Source of the DNA: Lachnospiraceae bacterium
GTDB lineage: Bacteria > Bacillota > Clostridia > Lachnospirales > Lachnospiraceae
Length of the DNA: 55,972 nt
Assembly: GCA_014804795.1 (NCBI GenBank)
Contig: JAAUZC010000024.1
Location: 1-55,972 of the forward strand
Direction: 5' to 3'
Positions within the stretch are counted from its first letter, which is position 1, and each line of letters starts with the position of its first letter. The position numbers were made by a program, and so were the translations under genes. A model generated the notes under the pieces. It had not been told where the DNA came from, made no database searches, and saw only the letters and a program-made list of their open reading frames with translations. This document shows positions 6,981 to 16,080 of the stretch, piece after piece.

Positions 6981-8309
6981 ATGAAAAAATTTGCTAACAA
7001 GTACATGAAATGGGGACTGACAGCGCTGGTCGTATTGATTCTGGCAATCTGTTTTGTCTGTCTGATCTTTGAAGGCCAAAACATCTGGAGCGGGTTCAGT
7101 GTAATCATCAGAGTGACCATGCCGGTTATCGACGGTCTGATCATAGCGTTTATCGCCACACCGGTATTGAACTGGATAGAAGAGAAGCTTATTTTTCCGG
7201 TGTGCAGAAAATGTAATATTGACATAAAAAAGATGAAAAACAAAAAACGCATTAGAGCTGTTTCTGTTTTATCAACTTTTATATTTATCGGACTCATAAT
7301 CTATGGCTTTTTTGCTATCGTTATTCCGCAGCTTATTACAAGTATTCAAAATATTATTACACGATTTCCGACGTATATCAATAATCTGATCGAGCTGACA
7401 GAAAGGTTGCTCGCTGACAATCCGGAAGTAGAGGCATATATCGAGGGAATGCTTGATACCTATTCTAAAGATTTAGATGCGTTTTTGGATAACAATGTGC
7501 TTCCTACGGTCAATAATCTGATTCGTTCTGCATCTGTGGGAATGATCGGTGTATTGAAGTCCCTCTATAACCTTGTGATCGGGTTGATCATTTCGCTCTA
7601 TATTTTATCAGGAAAAGAAAAATTCGCAAGCCAGGCAAAGAAACTTTGTTATGCGCTTTTTGAACGTCAGACAGCTAATCAGATCATCCGCGCATTTCGT
7701 TTTACCAATAAAACTTTTATTGGTTTCCTGGGTGGAAAAATCGTTGATTCCGCGATTATCGGTGTATTGTGTTTTATCGGAACAAGCGTTCTTAAAATGC
7801 CATACCCGGTGCTGATCAGTGTCATTGTGGGTGTGACCAATATTATCCCGTTCTTTGGGCCTTACATCGGCGCAATACCAAGTGCGCTGCTTATTTTGGT
7901 GACAGAACCGAAAAAATGCATTCCGTTTATTATTTTTATTCTTGTGCTGCAGCAGCTTGACGGCAACGTGATCGGACCAAAGATCTTAGGGGAATCCACG
8001 GGGCTTTCCGGTTTTTGGGTTATTTTTTCCATCACATTGTTTGGCGGACTGTGGGGCATCGCCGGAATGGTAGTGGGTGTGCCGCTGTTTGCTGTAATAT
8101 ATGCGGGTATAAACTATAAGGTAAACAAATTCTTAAAGAAGAAAGACCTCTCTACAAATACGGGAGATTATGAAAAGCTGAAATATATTAATACAGAAAA
8201 AGAATATATATTGTTAGAAGAAGCAGATGATCCGGATCATGAGAATGATCAGAATATGGAAGCTGCCATAGAATCCGGAGAGTCTGCAGAAGCTGATGAA
8301 ACAAAATGA
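6981..8309 (+). CDS. AI-2E family (PerM-like) membrane permease
   Basis: A 442-residue polytopic membrane protein of the AI-2E/PerM family. Hydrophobic helices are visible near residues 12-32, 43-60, 95-115, 190-215, 245-265, 270-345 and 350-375. The family hallmark is present: PYPVLISVIVGVTNIIPFFGPYIGAIP, then a glycine-rich hairpin LSGFWVIFSITLFGGLWGIAGMVVGVPLFAVIY. A long acidic tail (about 390-442) is cytosolic. The family holds the proposed autoinducer-2 exporter and Na+/H+ antiporters; the substrate here cannot be read. dtd follows 29 nt downstream and is probably co-transcribed. Confidence 0.9.
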   Translation: MKKFANKYMKWGLTALVVLILAICFVCLIFEGQNIWSGFSVIIRVTMPVIDGLIIAFIATPVLNWIEEKLIFPVCRKCNIDIKKMKNKKRIRAVSVLSTFIFIGLIIYGFFAIVIPQLITSIQNIITRFPTYINNLIELTERLLADNPEVEAYIEGMLDTYSKDLDAFLDNNVLPTVNNLIRSASVGMIGVLKSLYNLVIGLIISLYILSGKEKFASQAKKLCYALFERQTANQIIRAFRFTNKTFIGFLGGKIVDSAIIGVLCFIGTSVLKMPYPVLISVIVGVTNIIPFFGPYIGAIPSALLILVTEPKKCIPFIIFILVLQQLDGNVIGPKILGESTGLSGFWVIFSITLFGGLWGIAGMVVGVPLFAVIYAGINYKVNKFLKKKDLSTNTGDYEKLKYINTEKEYILLEEADDPDHENDQNMEAAIESGESAEADETK

Positions 8310-8338
8310 AACGAGACCGATGAATCAAGGAGATTTCT

Positions 8339-8788
8339 ATGAAATTTTTAATACAGATTGCATCAAATGCTTCCGTATCAGTAGATAACCGCGTGATCGG
8401 GGCAATTCCTTTCGGTTATATGGTATTGATCGGTGTGGAGGATGCTGATACGAAAGAAACAGCCGATAAAATGATAAAAAAGATGTTAGGACTTCGTATC
8501 TTTAAAGATGAAAACGGAAAAACGAATTTAAGCCTTGATCAGGTGGACGGCAGCTTACTCTTAATTTCACAATTTACGCTGTATGCTGACTGCAAAAAAG
8601 GAAACAGACCGTCTTTTACAAAATCAGGCTCTGCCGAATATGCGAAGGAAATGTACCTCTATATTATTGAAAAATGCAAAGAAGCCGGTGTGAATGTTCA
8701 GACCGGTGAATTTGGCGCGGAAATGAAAGTTACTTTCACCAACGAGGGTCCGTTCACGGTTATGCTGGATTCCGCGGAACTTTTCTGA
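8339..8788 (+). CDS. dtd: D-aminoacyl-tRNA deacylase
   Basis: A 149-residue cytosolic enzyme that hydrolyses D-amino acids (and glycine mischarged on tRNA-Ala) from tRNA. The two active-site motifs are present: SQFTL (77-81), and NEGPFT (135-140) in place of the usual cross-subunit NxGPxT form NSGPVT/NDGPVT. The length is standard for Dtd. The N-terminus (MKFLIQIASNASVSVDNRVIG) diverges from the common MRAVVQR form but keeps the strand pattern. AAGGAG lies 7 nt before the ATG. Second gene of a two-gene unit with the AI-2E permease. Confidence 0.94.
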   Translation: MKFLIQIASNASVSVDNRVIGAIPFGYMVLIGVEDADTKETADKMIKKMLGLRIFKDENGKTNLSLDQVDGSLLLISQFTLYADCKKGNRPSFTKSGSAEYAKEMYLYIIEKCKEAGVNVQTGEFGAEMKVTFTNEGPFTVMLDSAELF

Positions 8789-8824
8789 CTTTCTTATATT
8801 ATTAAAAAACAAATAAAATCGCGC

Positions 8825-8860
8825 TAACTATTCGTTAAACTATGCTTTTGCGAATAGTTA
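8825..8860. repeat. Perfect 10-bp inverted repeat
   Basis: TAACTATTCG (8825-8834) and CGAATAGTTA (8851-8860) form a perfect stem with a 16-nt loop, just after dtd and before the bidirectional terminator. No U-run follows. Confidence 0.5.
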
Positions 8861-8888
8861 CAGAAGCATTTCACACTCCTCTCACATC

Positions 8889-8925
8889 AAAAAATCCCAG
8901 CCAAAATATTCAGCCGGGATTTTTT
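8889..8925. terminator. Bidirectional rho-independent terminator
   Basis: AAAAAATCCC (8889-8898) pairs with GGGATTTTTT (8916-8925). The U-run is present on both strands, so it can end the permease-dtd transcript (+) and the cytidylate-kinase-like transcript (-), whose genes converge here. Confidence 0.8.
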
Positions 8926-8938
8926 ATTAGTTTAAGGA

Positions 8939-9565
8939 TTATTGCCTTGTTTTTTCAACATCCTCCACATATTGTGCCAACAGATTTACCGTACCGTCTA
9001 CACCGAGTCTGCCTGAATTGATCGAAAGATCGTAGGTATCTGCACGTCCCCACTTTTTAGCAGAATAATAGTTATAGTAACTCTGGCGTTGTTTGTCCTG
9101 TTTGTTGATGGCGTCTTTCGCCTTGGATTCCGACAAGTTGCGCCTTTTCATGATACGTTTGATTCTGTTTTCTTCATCCGCATGAATGAATATATGAACA
9201 CAGTTCTTATATTCAGCCAGTGCATAGTCAGCGCATCTTCCTACAATTACACAGGCGCCTTCATTTGCAATTTTCTTGATCGTGTCAAACTGCGCTAAAA
9301 AGATCTTGTGGCTGATCGGCATATCCACAAAAGAGGAAGAATTATAGCCGAACGAATAAGTATCTATTACCAGGTTGTATAAAAAGGAGTTGGTCGGACG
9401 TTCATCATGATTTGCTATCATTTCTTCACAGTAACCGCTCTCTTTCGCCGCCCTGCTGAGCAGTTCTTTGTCATAAAACGGAATATCAAATCGTTTTGCC
9501 AGTTTTTCACCGATCTCTCTTCCGCCGGAACCATACTGTCTTCCTATTGTAATAATTGTGTTCAT
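8939..9565 (-). CDS. Cytidylate kinase-like family protein
   Basis: A P-loop nucleotide kinase-like protein of 208 residues (AAA_26/cytidylate-kinase-like family). It begins MNTIITIGRQYGSGGREIGEKLAKRF; GRQYGSGGREIG is the phosphate-binding loop typical of this family, unlike the GxxxxGKS of true Cmk. An Arg-rich lid segment (RIKRIMKRRNLSESKAKDAI) and a DLSINSG end are also typical. Substrate unknown. An upstream in-frame ATG exists at 9580, but it overlaps the GGGAGGG site; the ATG at 9565 sits 6 nt after it and is preferred. Confidence 0.88.
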   Translation of the reverse strand: MNTIITIGRQYGSGGREIGEKLAKRFDIPFYDKELLSRAAKESGYCEEMIANHDERPTNSFLYNLVIDTYSFGYNSSSFVDMPISHKIFLAQFDTIKKIANEGACVIVGRCADYALAEYKNCVHIFIHADEENRIKRIMKRRNLSESKAKDAINKQDKQRQSYYNYYSAKKWGRADTYDLSINSGRLGVDGTVNLLAQYVEDVEKTRQ

Positions 9566-9623
9566 ACGCTGCCCTCCCATCTTAATATTCCCTGAATCCG
9601 CCTTTTTTATCGAGTCTCTACTT

Positions 9624-9827
9624 TTATTTGTTCCTTATGAGAATAACAATTACAAAGATGATCGCGGGCAGCAATGCTCCGCCCATTCCGATAAGGCCTG
9701 ATACGATGCAGCCGATAAGCCCGATTATTCCCAGTAAACGATCTCCCATTTTTAACCCTACAAAAAGAGGGATTAATCCCACCGCAAAAGCCGCACCTAT
9801 CTGATATCCCAGTTGATAAGCATCCAT
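9624..9827 (-). CDS. Small hydrophobic membrane protein
   Basis: A 67-residue protein, mostly hydrophobic, with two predicted helices (about 9-25 and 29-63, the second possibly broken by the Gly-rich GLIGMGG segment) and a short basic end (RNK). AAGGAGG lies 11 nt upstream of the ATG, supporting real translation. No known family. It lies between the CAP-domain gene and the kinase-like gene, both on the same strand, and may share their transcript. Confidence 0.65.
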   Translation of the reverse strand: MDAYQLGYQIGAAFAVGLIPLFVGLKMGDRLLGIIGLIGCIVSGLIGMGGALLPAIIFVIVILIRNK

Positions 9828-9877
9828 AAAATTTTTATCCTCCTTCTGTTTTGAGTTTTTATTAATATAACGATCCG

Positions 9878-10774
9878 CTATTCACGAAACAGTTCACACC
9901 AGTAATAGACGCCGCCCACTTCATAACAGGCAATCCCGATTCTTCTAAGATCAGGGTCAATAATATTATTGGCATCTGTCCAGTATTCCATAAAGGCATT
10001 ATGTACGTCTTCCTCATCATCATACCATCTTGAGATATTTTCCTCATCAACACGGTATTCGTAAACGGAGTCTCCGTTTGGACGTATATGTCCAAATTTG
10101 ATCGGCAGTTCCATCACTCGTGCTTCGGCAAGTGCTGCAAGAGAATCATCCCAGATAAAATTCTGCAATCCCCACGCTCTTCTCTCCTCATTGGTTATCG
10201 TGAATAACCTTTTGGCTTTTCTCGATACCTGATGGCCGTTCAATACCGGCTGCTTCTTTTTGTTTTCTTCACTCTTCTCCTGAGCGGAACCGTCACAAGA
10301 AGCATTTCTTCCCTCTCTCTTTCCGCACGTTATGTAATGATTGTAGAGTCCTTTCAGATCATAGCCATATACATTTCTCAAATCTGAATATCTGCCCGCA
10401 TAAGAAGCTGCATCAAATTCTTCCCCGTAACCGATACGTTTTTCCGATAGACCCTCTGTCAGATACTGGTTCACATATGCCGCCCAGTTATCGCCGTAAA
10501 GTGCCTCCAGATCCCGATTATTCTCCCTGTATTTCTTTACATCGAAAAGCGGGCCTGCATTACGTCCCTCATTGATACCGTGATTCACATAATGTGAATA
10601 CAGTGCATTAGCATCATTTCCATATACAGCTACTACATCCGGATACTTTTCCGCATAATATGCCGCATCAAACAGAACGGAATAATCCACCGCGTTTGCG
10701 GCTATGCCGCATCCGATGAATATCGCAGCCATTAACCCTACGCCTGCCAGCAATTTTTGAAGTCTCTGTTTCAA
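9878..10774 (-). CDS. Secreted CAP-domain (SCP/PR1) protein with three N-terminal repeats
   Basis: A 298-residue exported protein. Residues 1-28 are a signal peptide. Three repeats of about 45 residues follow (about 30-70, 75-117 and 120-160). They share the pattern F-DA-YYA-YPD-----GND---LY-HY---G--EGRNA, seen as LFDAAYYAEKYPDV, LFDVKKYRENNRDL and EFDAASYAGRYSDL. A Lys-rich linker leads to a CAP domain (about 185-298: RLFTITNEERRAWGLQNF, then LAALAEARVMEL, FGHIRPNG, GIACYEVGGVYYWCELF). CAP proteins are extracellular and of varied function; the repeats probably bind cell wall or another surface polymer (inference). A 10-bp inverted repeat lies just upstream. Confidence 0.85.
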   Translation of the reverse strand: MKQRLQKLLAGVGLMAAIFIGCGIAANAVDYSVLFDAAYYAEKYPDVVAVYGNDANALYSHYVNHGINEGRNAGPLFDVKKYRENNRDLEALYGDNWAAYVNQYLTEGLSEKRIGYGEEFDAASYAGRYSDLRNVYGYDLKGLYNHYITCGKREGRNASCDGSAQEKSEENKKKQPVLNGHQVSRKAKRLFTITNEERRAWGLQNFIWDDSLAALAEARVMELPIKFGHIRPNGDSVYEYRVDEENISRWYDDEEDVHNAFMEYWTDANNIIDPDLRRIGIACYEVGGVYYWCELFRE

Positions 10775-10810
10775 TCGATTTCACCTCCTGTCCTTCTCAT
10801 AATATTCATA

Positions 10811-10840
10811 TTTAAAAGTATACTCTCTCTTACTTTTAAA
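10811..10840. terminator. Perfect 10-bp inverted repeat (weak terminator or operator)
   Basis: TTTAAAAGTA (10811-10820) and TACTTTTAAA (10831-10840) are perfect arms around a 10-nt loop. The site lies between the SGNH-like gene stop and the CAP gene start, both on the minus strand. The stem is AT-rich and has no long U-run, so an operator for the CAP gene is equally possible. Confidence 0.4.
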
Positions 10841-10889
10841 AACAACCCATCATTTAAACTTTCGAAAATATTTCGTAACAGTTCAGCCG

Positions 10890-11951
10890 TCAATAATACC
10901 GATAAATTTCTTCTTCATGAATGGAGTAAACCAGTTTACGCATATCCGCCAGCGTTTCTTCAAAATTTTCCTCTGTCAGGCGATAATTTCCAATAGACAT
11001 CTGTTCCAGCATAAACTGATTGATTTCGGGAGAATAATGAATCATATCCATATAATTATCCAAATCACATATAATATCTCTGTCATTCTGGAAATAATAA
11101 ATCTCTACATTGTCAAAAGCAAGAAGCATCGGAATTGTCTCTTCCAGAACAAAAAAACGTTCTTCCTCCTCTCCGTTCACCCAGGCGCAGTCCCACCATA
11201 GCATAGAATAGGGAGGAACTAAAAAACGAAATTGTATTTCGGAATGTTCTTCAATCTGGCCGGCCAGCATCTTCACATTTTCCCTTATTGTTTCTGTATA
11301 TAGTTCAGGATCTTTCTCTGCAATATCCTGTCCCGCATAAGCAGGCCTGTCATACCATCTCATGGCTCCTTCCGCACTGAAATTCTTATCCGACGCCCAA
11401 TTATATGCCTGTCCTCCCGTGTTGATACCTTTATAAGAACTTACTATTGTACTCGGTATCTTTTCCAGCAAAATTTCTTTGTTATACACATAGGGTAAAT
11501 CATCCAATGGCGTTTTCGTGTGAAGATACTGCGGTATATCTTCATGGAACAGTTGTACTTCTGTGGATGCAGTCATGGCAAAAATATCGATACACCAAAA
11601 GATATTTTGGATATCCTGCTCTTCTTCCGCCATCTCCACATAATACAATAAATCAGCCATAGATCCGGAGGCTCTTATGGTTTTCAACGTATCACAATCA
11701 TATGCGCTGTTTAACCAGTCCGTGTCAAAATTTTCAGCGACAGAGGAGCCGACCAGCAGGCTGTCGTAATGAAAATTATGTATCGTTCCTGCCATTTGAT
11801 TATCTCTGTCATTTAAAACAGCTCTCAATCCGAAAAATGGTTCATGATATTGATAAAAAGGATCAAACAACCATACTGCAGCGGCAATTACGGCCAATTC
11901 TGCCATGATAATAATGATGAGGTGTTTCAATGCGGTTTTCTCATTTGTCAT
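10890..11951 (-). CDS. Membrane-anchored SGNH-like protein, probable partner of the MBOAT acyltransferase
   Basis: A 353-residue protein with one N-terminal membrane helix (about 9-28) and an extracytoplasmic remainder. VGSSVAENF at about 67-75 resembles the GDS/GSS nucleophile block I of SGNH/GDSL-like and AlgJ/AlgX/DltD-type proteins. IHYSPEINQFMLEQM near residue 310 fits the block V Asp/His end. It lies 44 nt downstream of the MBOAT gene on the same strand, the usual pairing in which the MBOAT moves an acyl group across the membrane and the SGNH partner places it on a surface polymer. The exact acceptor is unknown. Confidence 0.75.
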   Translation of the reverse strand: MTNEKTALKHLIIIIMAELAVIAAAVWLFDPFYQYHEPFFGLRAVLNDRDNQMAGTIHNFHYDSLLVGSSVAENFDTDWLNSAYDCDTLKTIRASGSMADLLYYVEMAEEEQDIQNIFWCIDIFAMTASTEVQLFHEDIPQYLHTKTPLDDLPYVYNKEILLEKIPSTIVSSYKGINTGGQAYNWASDKNFSAEGAMRWYDRPAYAGQDIAEKDPELYTETIRENVKMLAGQIEEHSEIQFRFLVPPYSMLWWDCAWVNGEEEERFFVLEETIPMLLAFDNVEIYYFQNDRDIICDLDNYMDMIHYSPEINQFMLEQMSIGNYRLTEENFEETLADMRKLVYSIHEEEIYRYY

Positions 11952-11995
11952 TTTTTTGATCTCTCCGGTAGAATTATAATAAATATGTCTGTTAT

Positions 11996-13450
11996 TTAAA
12001 AATTAAAATACAGGAAAACGCTGACCTGAGACAGGGAAATAAAGGACCAGACAAACAGCGTAGCTATGCAGAATATTCCCCAACGACTCTTCCCCTTTTC
12101 CTGAAGCCAAAGTTCCGCTTTCTTTCCCCTGACAGCAGTGATCGCAATTCCTGCCAACAGGCATAAACAAAGGGTATAAAAAGGATTTAATAATTCCGGT
12201 GCAGTCATCTCAAGGTATTTTATCACTGCATAGTTTTCAGGGTATCTTAAAGTATTGCACATTCCGGCAAAAAATCCATTGTTTCCGGCAGTAAACAGTT
12301 TTTTCCATAAAAGCAAAGCTTGAGCAAGAGAATCGCTCCGGAAAATGGAGAAAGACAGTGTCACAAAACCAAAAGTAAGCAATCTGTTAAACCACTCCCA
12401 CTTAAAGCGGGCCTTGGGAAACAATGTTTCAAAAACCGCGGCCAGACCATGCATCAGTCCCCAGAATATAAATGTCCAATTTGCGCCGTGCCATAATCCG
12501 CTGACGAGAAAAACGATAAGAAGATTAAAACATTGCCTTCCTTTCCCCCTGCGGCTGCCACCCAGAGGGAAATAGATATAACACGATAAAAAACGTGACA
12601 GCGTTATATGCCATCTGCGCCAGAATTCCCTGACAGAAGAGGCTTTAAAGGGAGAATTAAAATTCTCCGGGATATAAAAGCCAAACATTTTTCCAATCCC
12701 TCTCGCCATATCGCAATAACCGCTGAAATCAAAATAAAGTTCCATCATATAGAAGAAAATAACAATCCAGGCAGAAGGCGTGTCCAAAGCCATGATATTG
12801 TCATACTCTGCATTCACTAACACTGCCAGAGAATCCGCCAGCAAAACCTTTTTTGACAGTCCGATAATAAAAAGAGAAAAGCCATCATATAAATTTTCTG
12901 CAGCAGGCCGTCTGCAATTTCTTTCCTGAAGCTGCGGCAGCAATTCGGAGTGAAGAACAATGGGACCTGCAATCAGTTGCGGAAAAAAACTGATAAAGAA
13001 ACAGTAATCAATAAGAGAATAATGAGGCGCAGTTTCTTTATAGCGTTCAATGATAAAAGAAAGCTGCTGAAATGTAAAAAAACTGATTCCAAGCGGAAGA
13101 ATGATCTTTTCCACCTGGATGTTTGTATGCAGAAAAAAATTACAGTTATCAATGAAAAAATTGTAATATTTAAAATAAAAAAGCAGACTTAAGTTTCCCA
13201 AAATGCCAATTGACAAAAGACTCCGGCTTCTCTCCCGAAATTTCATCAAAGTACTAAGTATATAATTAAATGCAAGGCTTGCAGCTAATATCCACAGATA
13301 GGAAATATTATAATATCCATAAAACCAAAAGGACATGCAAATCAAAAAAAGCTTTGCATAAACAGGATTCTCCAACCTTTGTAACAAGAACCATCCCAGA
13401 AGCGCTGCCGGAAGAAATATTGTGATGAAAATGACTGAATTAAAAAGCAT
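11996..13450 (-). CDS. MBOAT-family membrane O-acyltransferase (AlgI/DltB-like)
   Basis: A 484-residue polytopic membrane protein with about ten or more helices. The family signatures are clear: YFDFSGYCDMARGIGKMFG (about 239-257), FNSPFKASSVREFWRRWHITLS (264-285, His281), and the invariant His in SGLWHGANWTFIFWG (His321). It should transfer an acyl (often acetyl) group to an exported sugar polymer, with the SGNH-like gene immediately downstream as partner. No polysaccharide synthase genes are nearby and there are no dltA/dltC genes, so it is not D-alanylation. Start: ATG at 13450. Confidence 0.93.
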   Translation of the reverse strand: MLFNSVIFITIFLPAALLGWFLLQRLENPVYAKLFLICMSFWFYGYYNISYLWILAASLAFNYILSTLMKFRERSRSLLSIGILGNLSLLFYFKYYNFFIDNCNFFLHTNIQVEKIILPLGISFFTFQQLSFIIERYKETAPHYSLIDYCFFISFFPQLIAGPIVLHSELLPQLQERNCRRPAAENLYDGFSLFIIGLSKKVLLADSLAVLVNAEYDNIMALDTPSAWIVIFFYMMELYFDFSGYCDMARGIGKMFGFYIPENFNSPFKASSVREFWRRWHITLSRFLSCYIYFPLGGSRRGKGRQCFNLLIVFLVSGLWHGANWTFIFWGLMHGLAAVFETLFPKARFKWEWFNRLLTFGFVTLSFSIFRSDSLAQALLLWKKLFTAGNNGFFAGMCNTLRYPENYAVIKYLEMTAPELLNPFYTLCLCLLAGIAITAVRGKKAELWLQEKGKSRWGIFCIATLFVWSFISLSQVSVFLYFNF

Positions 13451-13479
13451 TCTGATCTACCTCTTAAATCTGATATAAA

Positions 13480-13517
13480 AATCTGTCCAGCTGGAAATTT
13501 ATCCAACCGGACAGATT
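13480..13517 (-). terminator. Rho-independent terminator after cstA
   Basis: AATCTGTCC (13480-13488) pairs with GGACAGATT (13509-13517); read on the minus strand the stem is followed by TTTTTATA. It lies 38 nt beyond the cstA stop and before the MBOAT start, so it separates the two transcripts. Confidence 0.7.
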
Positions 13518-13554
13518 ATTTATTGTTTTTCAATCATTCAAAGCTGCTTAACTG

Positions 13555-15261
13555 TTAAGCCACTTTTTTCTTCCCTGCCAGTACCTGTGTACCCTCAACA
13601 ATAAGGATAACAGCCAGGATAACAAGAGGAACGATAATTACATCCTGCAGGATGCATGTAAACAATGCAGTACCTTCTGCTCCACCCATAATGGACACGA
13701 TATTATTCTTGAAGGATAATACCAGTGAGCAAAGCGTTGCAGCGGACATAAAGATGATCGGGAAGTAAAGCATCTTGTTGTTCTTGCCAATCTTCTTTAA
13801 ATATGTAGCAGCTGCAAGGAATGCAGGAACGGCTACGAGCTGGTTTGCTGCACCGAACAGAGGCCATACTTTAGCATAACCTGCCAGACAAAGGATGAAA
13901 CCGCAGATTGCAGTGATCACTGTTGCCACATACATGTTGGACAGGATATTCTTCTCTCCGTTCTTGCTTGTTGCAAACAGCTCCTGGAACATAAATCTGC
14001 CAAGTCTTGTACCTGTGTCCAGGGATGTCAGACAGAAGCAGGAAACTGCCAGCATGATGATCGTCTTTGTTGCTGCCACCGCACTTGCGGAGAAGCCCAT
14101 TACTTCAAAGAATCTTGCAATAGCCGTACCGAAGATGACGGTCGGGGAAATTGCTTCGAGGCCGAGCATTTCCTGAACAGCAGCCTGTGTGCCGTTAGCG
14201 GAAAGTGTACCGATAGCGATCAGGGAGATAACAGCCAGCACGCACTCGATCAGCATGGAGCCGTAACCTACCAACAGGGCATCTTTTTCATTATCAAGCT
14301 GTTTGGACGTTGTACCGGAACCGATCAGAGAATGGAAACCGGAAATAGCGCCGCAGGCAATGGTAATGAACAGTACCGGGAACATGTAGCTTCCGCCCAC
14401 TGCAAAACCTGTGAATGCAGGTGTCTGGAATGTTGTGGATGCAGGATTCACGATCGTTGCGCCGATGATACCGATCACAGCCGCTGCCATCATGAAGTAA
14501 AGCAGGAAAGAACTTAAGTAATCTCTGGGCTGCAGCAGGATCCAAACCGGAGCTACGGAAGCAACCATGATATAAACAAATACAAAAGCAATCCAGAAGT
14601 TCTTGGGCAGATCCATGGGGCAGGCAAGGCCGATGCCTACGCATGCTGCAAGGAGTATAACGCCAAGCACTGTTGCTACTATCATCGGAGCATTCTTTCT
14701 GTATACAAGGAAACCGAATGCGATAGCAAGCGGAATGAACAACAGAGAAGCTGTTGCAACAGAACCGTTGCTCGCGCTTCCGCCGTGGCTTGCACCGATA
14801 AAGGAGTTTGCTACGATATCAGCGAATGCTGCGATAACTAAGAGCAATACCAGCCATGCAAATACTGTGAACAGTACTCTTGCTCTTCTGCCGATATTCT
14901 CCTCAATTACTTCGCCAAGGGACATACCCTTATGACGAATAGATACAAAAATGGAACTGAAGTCCTGAACTGCGCCGAAGAAAATACCACCGATCACAAT
15001 CCAAAGGAAACAAGGTACCCAGCCGAAAAATGCTGCCTGAATAGGTCCGTTAATAGGGCCGGCACCGGCGATAGATGAAAAGTGATGTCCCATAAGAACA
15101 GCTGTCTTTGCCGGAACATAGTCTACGCCGTCTTCCATTTCATGGGCGGGTGTGGTTCTGCTGGGATCGATCCCCCAGGTTTTTGCCAGGTAACGACCAT
15201 AGGTAAGATAAGCAACTATGAAGATTACAATGGCAAGTATAACTAATAATAATGCGCTCAC
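13555..15261 (-). CDS. cstA: Carbon starvation protein A (CstA-type peptide/pyruvate transporter)
   Basis: A 568-residue membrane protein with about 15 predicted helices. CstA features are visible: KTAVLMGHHFSSIAGAGPINGPIQA near residue 53, DFSSIFVSIRHKGMSLGEVIEENIGRRAR, and PVLFITIACGAISGFHSLIGSGTTSKQL. The family imports peptides or pyruvate under carbon limitation. Translation starts at GTG, with AGGAGG 7 nt upstream. At 568 residues it belongs to the shorter clostridial class rather than the roughly 700-residue E. coli CstA. The unknown 200-residue gene upstream on the same strand may belong to the same unit. Confidence 0.95.
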   Translation of the reverse strand: MSALLLVILAIVIFIVAYLTYGRYLAKTWGIDPSRTTPAHEMEDGVDYVPAKTAVLMGHHFSSIAGAGPINGPIQAAFFGWVPCFLWIVIGGIFFGAVQDFSSIFVSIRHKGMSLGEVIEENIGRRARVLFTVFAWLVLLLVIAAFADIVANSFIGASHGGSASNGSVATASLLFIPLAIAFGFLVYRKNAPMIVATVLGVILLAACVGIGLACPMDLPKNFWIAFVFVYIMVASVAPVWILLQPRDYLSSFLLYFMMAAAVIGIIGATIVNPASTTFQTPAFTGFAVGGSYMFPVLFITIACGAISGFHSLIGSGTTSKQLDNEKDALLVGYGSMLIECVLAVISLIAIGTLSANGTQAAVQEMLGLEAISPTVIFGTAIARFFEVMGFSASAVAATKTIIMLAVSCFCLTSLDTGTRLGRFMFQELFATSKNGEKNILSNMYVATVITAICGFILCLAGYAKVWPLFGAANQLVAVPAFLAAATYLKKIGKNNKMLYFPIIFMSAATLCSLVLSFKNNIVSIMGGAEGTALFTCILQDVIIVPLVILAVILIVEGTQVLAGKKKVA

Positions 15262-15369
15262 ACTAATCCCTCCTATAATTTTTATTTGGGGAGTTTATGT
15301 TTATACTCCTCTTTAGTGTTAATAGAGCCTTATATAAAACGCCGTTTAAGACGTCAACATAAGCAAATG

Positions 15370-15972
15370 TTACTTTGGGAGTTCCTGTTTAAAGCTTTCA
15401 ATGCCCTGTTTTTCCAGTGCCTCCCGATATCCCGGTTTTCCTGCTTTTACGTCCGCGAAAATGCTTTTATACAGCTTTTTTAACGACCGTCCCGCGCCGT
15501 TTAAGCAGATGCTCTCATCTTCCATCGATGCGGCTGCAAACCGCGCCTGGGAATACCCACGGATACTGTGCATATAACTTTTTTCAAACTTAAATTTCTT
15601 TACTGCCTTTTTTAACTCCGGGGACAACGCTTTTTCTGTGATCACCGCTATCGTAATATAAGAATACATGTGGTTTGGTTCCGGAAGATTTTTACCTTTT
15701 AAAATAAGGGTTGGTTCAATATATTCTGCGATTGCCTGTCTGTATTCCTCCAAATGCGCTACGGTCAGCTCTTCCAGGGTTACAAATAATATATGTTCAT
15801 AACTGTCTGCAGACCACATATTTGCTCTTCTGGTAAGCAGGTACTTCTCTACATGCGAAAAAAAATACCCATACGCCGGATAATCTCTGCCCAGAATCGT
15901 GTAAGGCTGATAAATATCAAACGTACCTGAATATTTGAGAAGCAATCTGTTTAAATAATCAGCCGAATTCAT
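15370..15972 (-). CDS. Conserved-looking protein of unknown function upstream of cstA
   Basis: A 200-residue soluble protein, no signal peptide. It has alternating alpha/beta character, with strands such as EHILFVTLEEL and MYSYITIAVITE and a basic C-terminal half (ELKKAVKKFKFEKSYMHSIRGYSQARFAAASME; SLKKLYKSIFAD). I do not recognise it. It lies 108 nt upstream of cstA on the same strand, and both may be expressed together. The order suggests a role linked to carbon-starvation transport, but this rests on position only. Confidence 0.7.
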   Translation of the reverse strand: MNSADYLNRLLLKYSGTFDIYQPYTILGRDYPAYGYFFSHVEKYLLTRRANMWSADSYEHILFVTLEELTVAHLEEYRQAIAEYIEPTLILKGKNLPEPNHMYSYITIAVITEKALSPELKKAVKKFKFEKSYMHSIRGYSQARFAAASMEDESICLNGAGRSLKKLYKSIFADVKAGKPGYREALEKQGIESFKQELPK

Positions 15973-16080
15973 TCTGTTTCATACCCCGTTGTACTGTCAA
16001 TGATATTAAATTATTATAAATTTTATTAAAAAACACTGTATTTAATTTAACACACTAAACCGCAAAATTCAACTATAAAA

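Noticed and set aside
8339-8788. Dtd as a possible pseudogene because of its divergent start
   Set aside because: Both active-site motifs (SQFTL, NEGPFT) and full length are kept.
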